Assembly (NCBI RefSeq): GCF_014644555.1
Contig: NZ_BMKX01000011.1
Coordinates: 62,001 to 126,000, forward strand
Reading direction: 5' to 3'
DNA: 64,000 bases
DNA from: Glutamicibacter ardleyensis
GTDB lineage: Bacteria > Actinomycetota > Actinomycetes > Actinomycetales > Micrococcaceae
Shown: positions 62,620 to 64,000 of the stretch, piece by piece
Layout of the letters: every line of letters starts with the position of its first letter
How positions within the stretch are numbered: position 1 is the first letter of the stretch
Notes under the pieces: model-generated
Database searches by the model: none
What the model was told of the DNA's origin: nothing
The model's input: only the letters and a program-made list of their open reading frames with translations
Made by a program: the position numbers and the translations under genes

Positions 62620-64000
62620 ATGACCGCAGTAGCGCCGGTCGCAAAACCCAAGATGAGCCACCGGCAGATTATTCAATCACTGACCGGTTTGCTCATGGGC
62701 ATGTTCGTTTCAATTCTTGCAGGCACCGTGGTGTCCAGCTCCCTTCCGGTCATTGTCTCGGACCTGAATGGTAGCCAGACCGCCTACACCTGGGTGGTCA
62801 CCGCGACCTTGCTCGCCACCACTATATCAACCCCCATCTGGGGTAAGCTCGCCGACTTGGGCAACCGTAAACTCCTGTTGCAGATCTCCCTTGGACTATT
62901 CGTTCTCGCCTCGGCCGCAGCCGGCTTCGCGCAGAACACCGAATTCCTGATCTCCATGCGCGTAATTCAGGGCCTCGCAGGCGGTGGCATGGGCGCATTG
63001 AGCCAGATTGTCATGGCCGACATCCTTTCACCACGCGAACGCGGTAAGTACATGGGCCTCTTCGGCGCTGTCATGGCACTGGGTACCGTAGGTGGCCCGC
63101 TCATCGGTGGTTTCGTCACCGATACCATCAATTGGCGCTGGAACTTCTTCGTAGCACTTCCCTTTGCCGTCGTCGCCATTATCTTGATCCAACGCACGCT
63201 GAATCTTCCTGCCATCGCTAAGCGCAAGGTGCAGATCGACTACTTGGGCATCATGCTTCTTTCCTCCGGCGTGGCACTGTTGCTGATCTGGTTGTCCATG
63301 GGTGGTAGCGAATTCGATTGGAACTCAAGCACCAGCTATCTCATGTTGGTCGGCTCGGTCATCTTGCTAGCAATCTTTGTGTTCGTCGAACTCAAGGTCG
63401 CAGAACCACTGATCTCCCTTCAGCTATTCAAGAACCGCACCTTCACCTTCGCAGTGATTGCCTCGCTTGCCGTGGGCATCTCAATGTTCGGTACGACGGT
63501 ATTCCTCAGCCAGTACATGATCATGGCCCGTGGCGCCAGCGCCACACAGGCGGGCTTGATGACATTCCCAATGATGGCCGGCTTGCTTGTCATCTCCACC
63601 ATCGCCGGTGCGCTAATCTCGCGCTACGGCAAGTGGAAAGCTCTTGTCGTCTCCGGAGCTGCACTTCAGATTGTCGGATTGTACCTACTGGGAACCATTC
63701 ACTATGACACCCCCTTCTGGCAGGTGGGCTTGTACATGTTCATTCTCGGCGCTGGCGTTGGTTTGGTTATGCAGAACATGGTGCTTGTCGTGCAGAATGC
63801 CGTGGAACCTAAGATTCTGGGCGTTGCATCTTCTTCGGTGAACTTCTTCCGTACCCTCGGCGGCACCGCAGGTACCGCAGGACTAGGTGCACTGCTTGCG
63901 GTCACCATTCCAAATATGATTGCCGACCGTCAGAGCGAACTATCGTCTGCCATTGCCTCACTGGGCGATAAGGCCGCCGCGGTTGGCGCATCGTTGAGCT
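62620..64000 (+). CDS. EmrB/QacA-type MFS drug exporter (DHA2), 3' cut by the window
   Basis: 460 codons in view from ATG 62620 (GGAG 5 bases upstream); the end lies outside. The DHA2 motifs are TAYTWVVTATLLATTISTPIWGKLADLGNRK (motif A), RVIQGLAGGGM (motif B), and GLFGAVMALGTVGGPLIGG (motif C). It would have 14 helices. It is expected to export lipophilic drugs, dyes or toxins with protons, and is probably controlled by the tandem operators upstream. Confidence 0.93.
   Translation, partial: MTAVAPVAKPKMSHRQIIQSLTGLLMGMFVSILAGTVVSSSLPVIVSDLNGSQTAYTWVVTATLLATTISTPIWGKLADLGNRKLLLQISLGLFVLASAAAGFAQNTEFLISMRVIQGLAGGGMGALSQIVMADILSPRERGKYMGLFGAVMALGTVGGPLIGGFVTDTINWRWNFFVALPFAVVAIILIQRTLNLPAIAKRKVQIDYLGIMLLSSGVALLLIWLSMGGSEFDWNSSTSYLMLVGSVILLAIFVFVELKVAEPLISLQLFKNRTFTFAVIASLAVGISMFGTTVFLSQYMIMARGASATQAGLMTFPMMAGLLVISTIAGALISRYGKWKALVVSGAALQIVGLYLLGTIHYDTPFWQVGLYMFILGAGVGLVMQNMVLVVQNAVEPKILGVASSSVNFFRTLGGTAGTAGLGALLAVTIPNMIADRQSELSSAIASLGDKAAAVGASLS

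Noticed and set aside
1-64000. CRISPR array, rRNA operon or prophage structural genes
   Set aside because: No regularly spaced repeats, no rRNA sequence and no capsid, tail, terminase or lysis genes were seen.

Overview
The window looks like a stretch of actinobacterial chromosome, most likely Micrococcaceae (Arthrobacter/Glutamicibacter group). The pointers are the SRP RNA - gluQ - dnaX - recR cluster, a RamB-type regulator beside isocitrate lyase and malate synthase, a DUF222/HNH protein, a LytR_C membrane protein, a HAIR-like (HspR) element before a Clp ATPase, frequent GTG starts, and a moderate G+C level by eye. The genus is an inference.

Left flank (1-2718): the end of a subtilase-like secreted protein, a terminator, a GH3 beta-N-acetylglucosaminidase lipoprotein, and the C-terminal part of umuC.

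Genomic island (about 2719-23305, 20.6 kb): umuC is cut after codon 152. Its N-terminal 152 codons lie at 23306-23761 and its C-terminal 287 codons at 1855-2718; joined, they give one in-frame 439-aa Y-family polymerase. umuD and a LexA-like box remain upstream. At the left end sit three translationally overlapping genes: a tyrosine recombinase, a small XRE protein, and a protein with six zinc ribbons and a recombinase-like domain lacking the tyrosine. Next come a truncated IS481-type transposase, an acetyltransferase, an unknown protein and an ArsR remnant. The main cargo is a G+C-richer block: two closely related SulP transporters in opposite orientation, two MerR regulators with nearly identical DNA-binding heads, an operon prfC - unknown - merR - acyltransferase, an MFS transporter, a universal stress protein and an RNase J. 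Four copies of a 24-25 bp MerR-type motif lie at the sulP1/merR1 divergent promoter, before prfC, between prfC and sulP2, and before the USP gene. This looks like an island-wide regulon joining translation release, RNA decay, anion transport and envelope modification.

Right flank (23306-64000): umuD (catalytic lysine apparently replaced by arginine), a GT87 mannosyltransferase, an NAD(P)-binding epimerase-like protein, an aminoglycoside-phosphotransferase-fold kinase, a D-amino-acid dehydrogenase, a nitroreductase, and a two-component system whose kinase gene is preceded by a gene for a 61-aa secreted peptide. Then come a ClpC-like ATPase, lipoproteins, hydrolases, and ramB with an ATPase. 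Following are a kinase with a probable ATT start, HutD, aceA and aceB, further hydrolases, an amino-acid permease, a YoaK protein, a DsbA/FrnE protein, a LytR_C protein, a 2-oxoglutarate oxygenase, an orphan atypical response regulator, a VOC protein, tRNA-Ser(GGA), an HNH protein, SRP RNA, gluQ, dnaX, recR and the start of an EmrB-type exporter behind tandem operators.

Most entries rest on recognised motifs in translated sequence; no database or alignment program was used.
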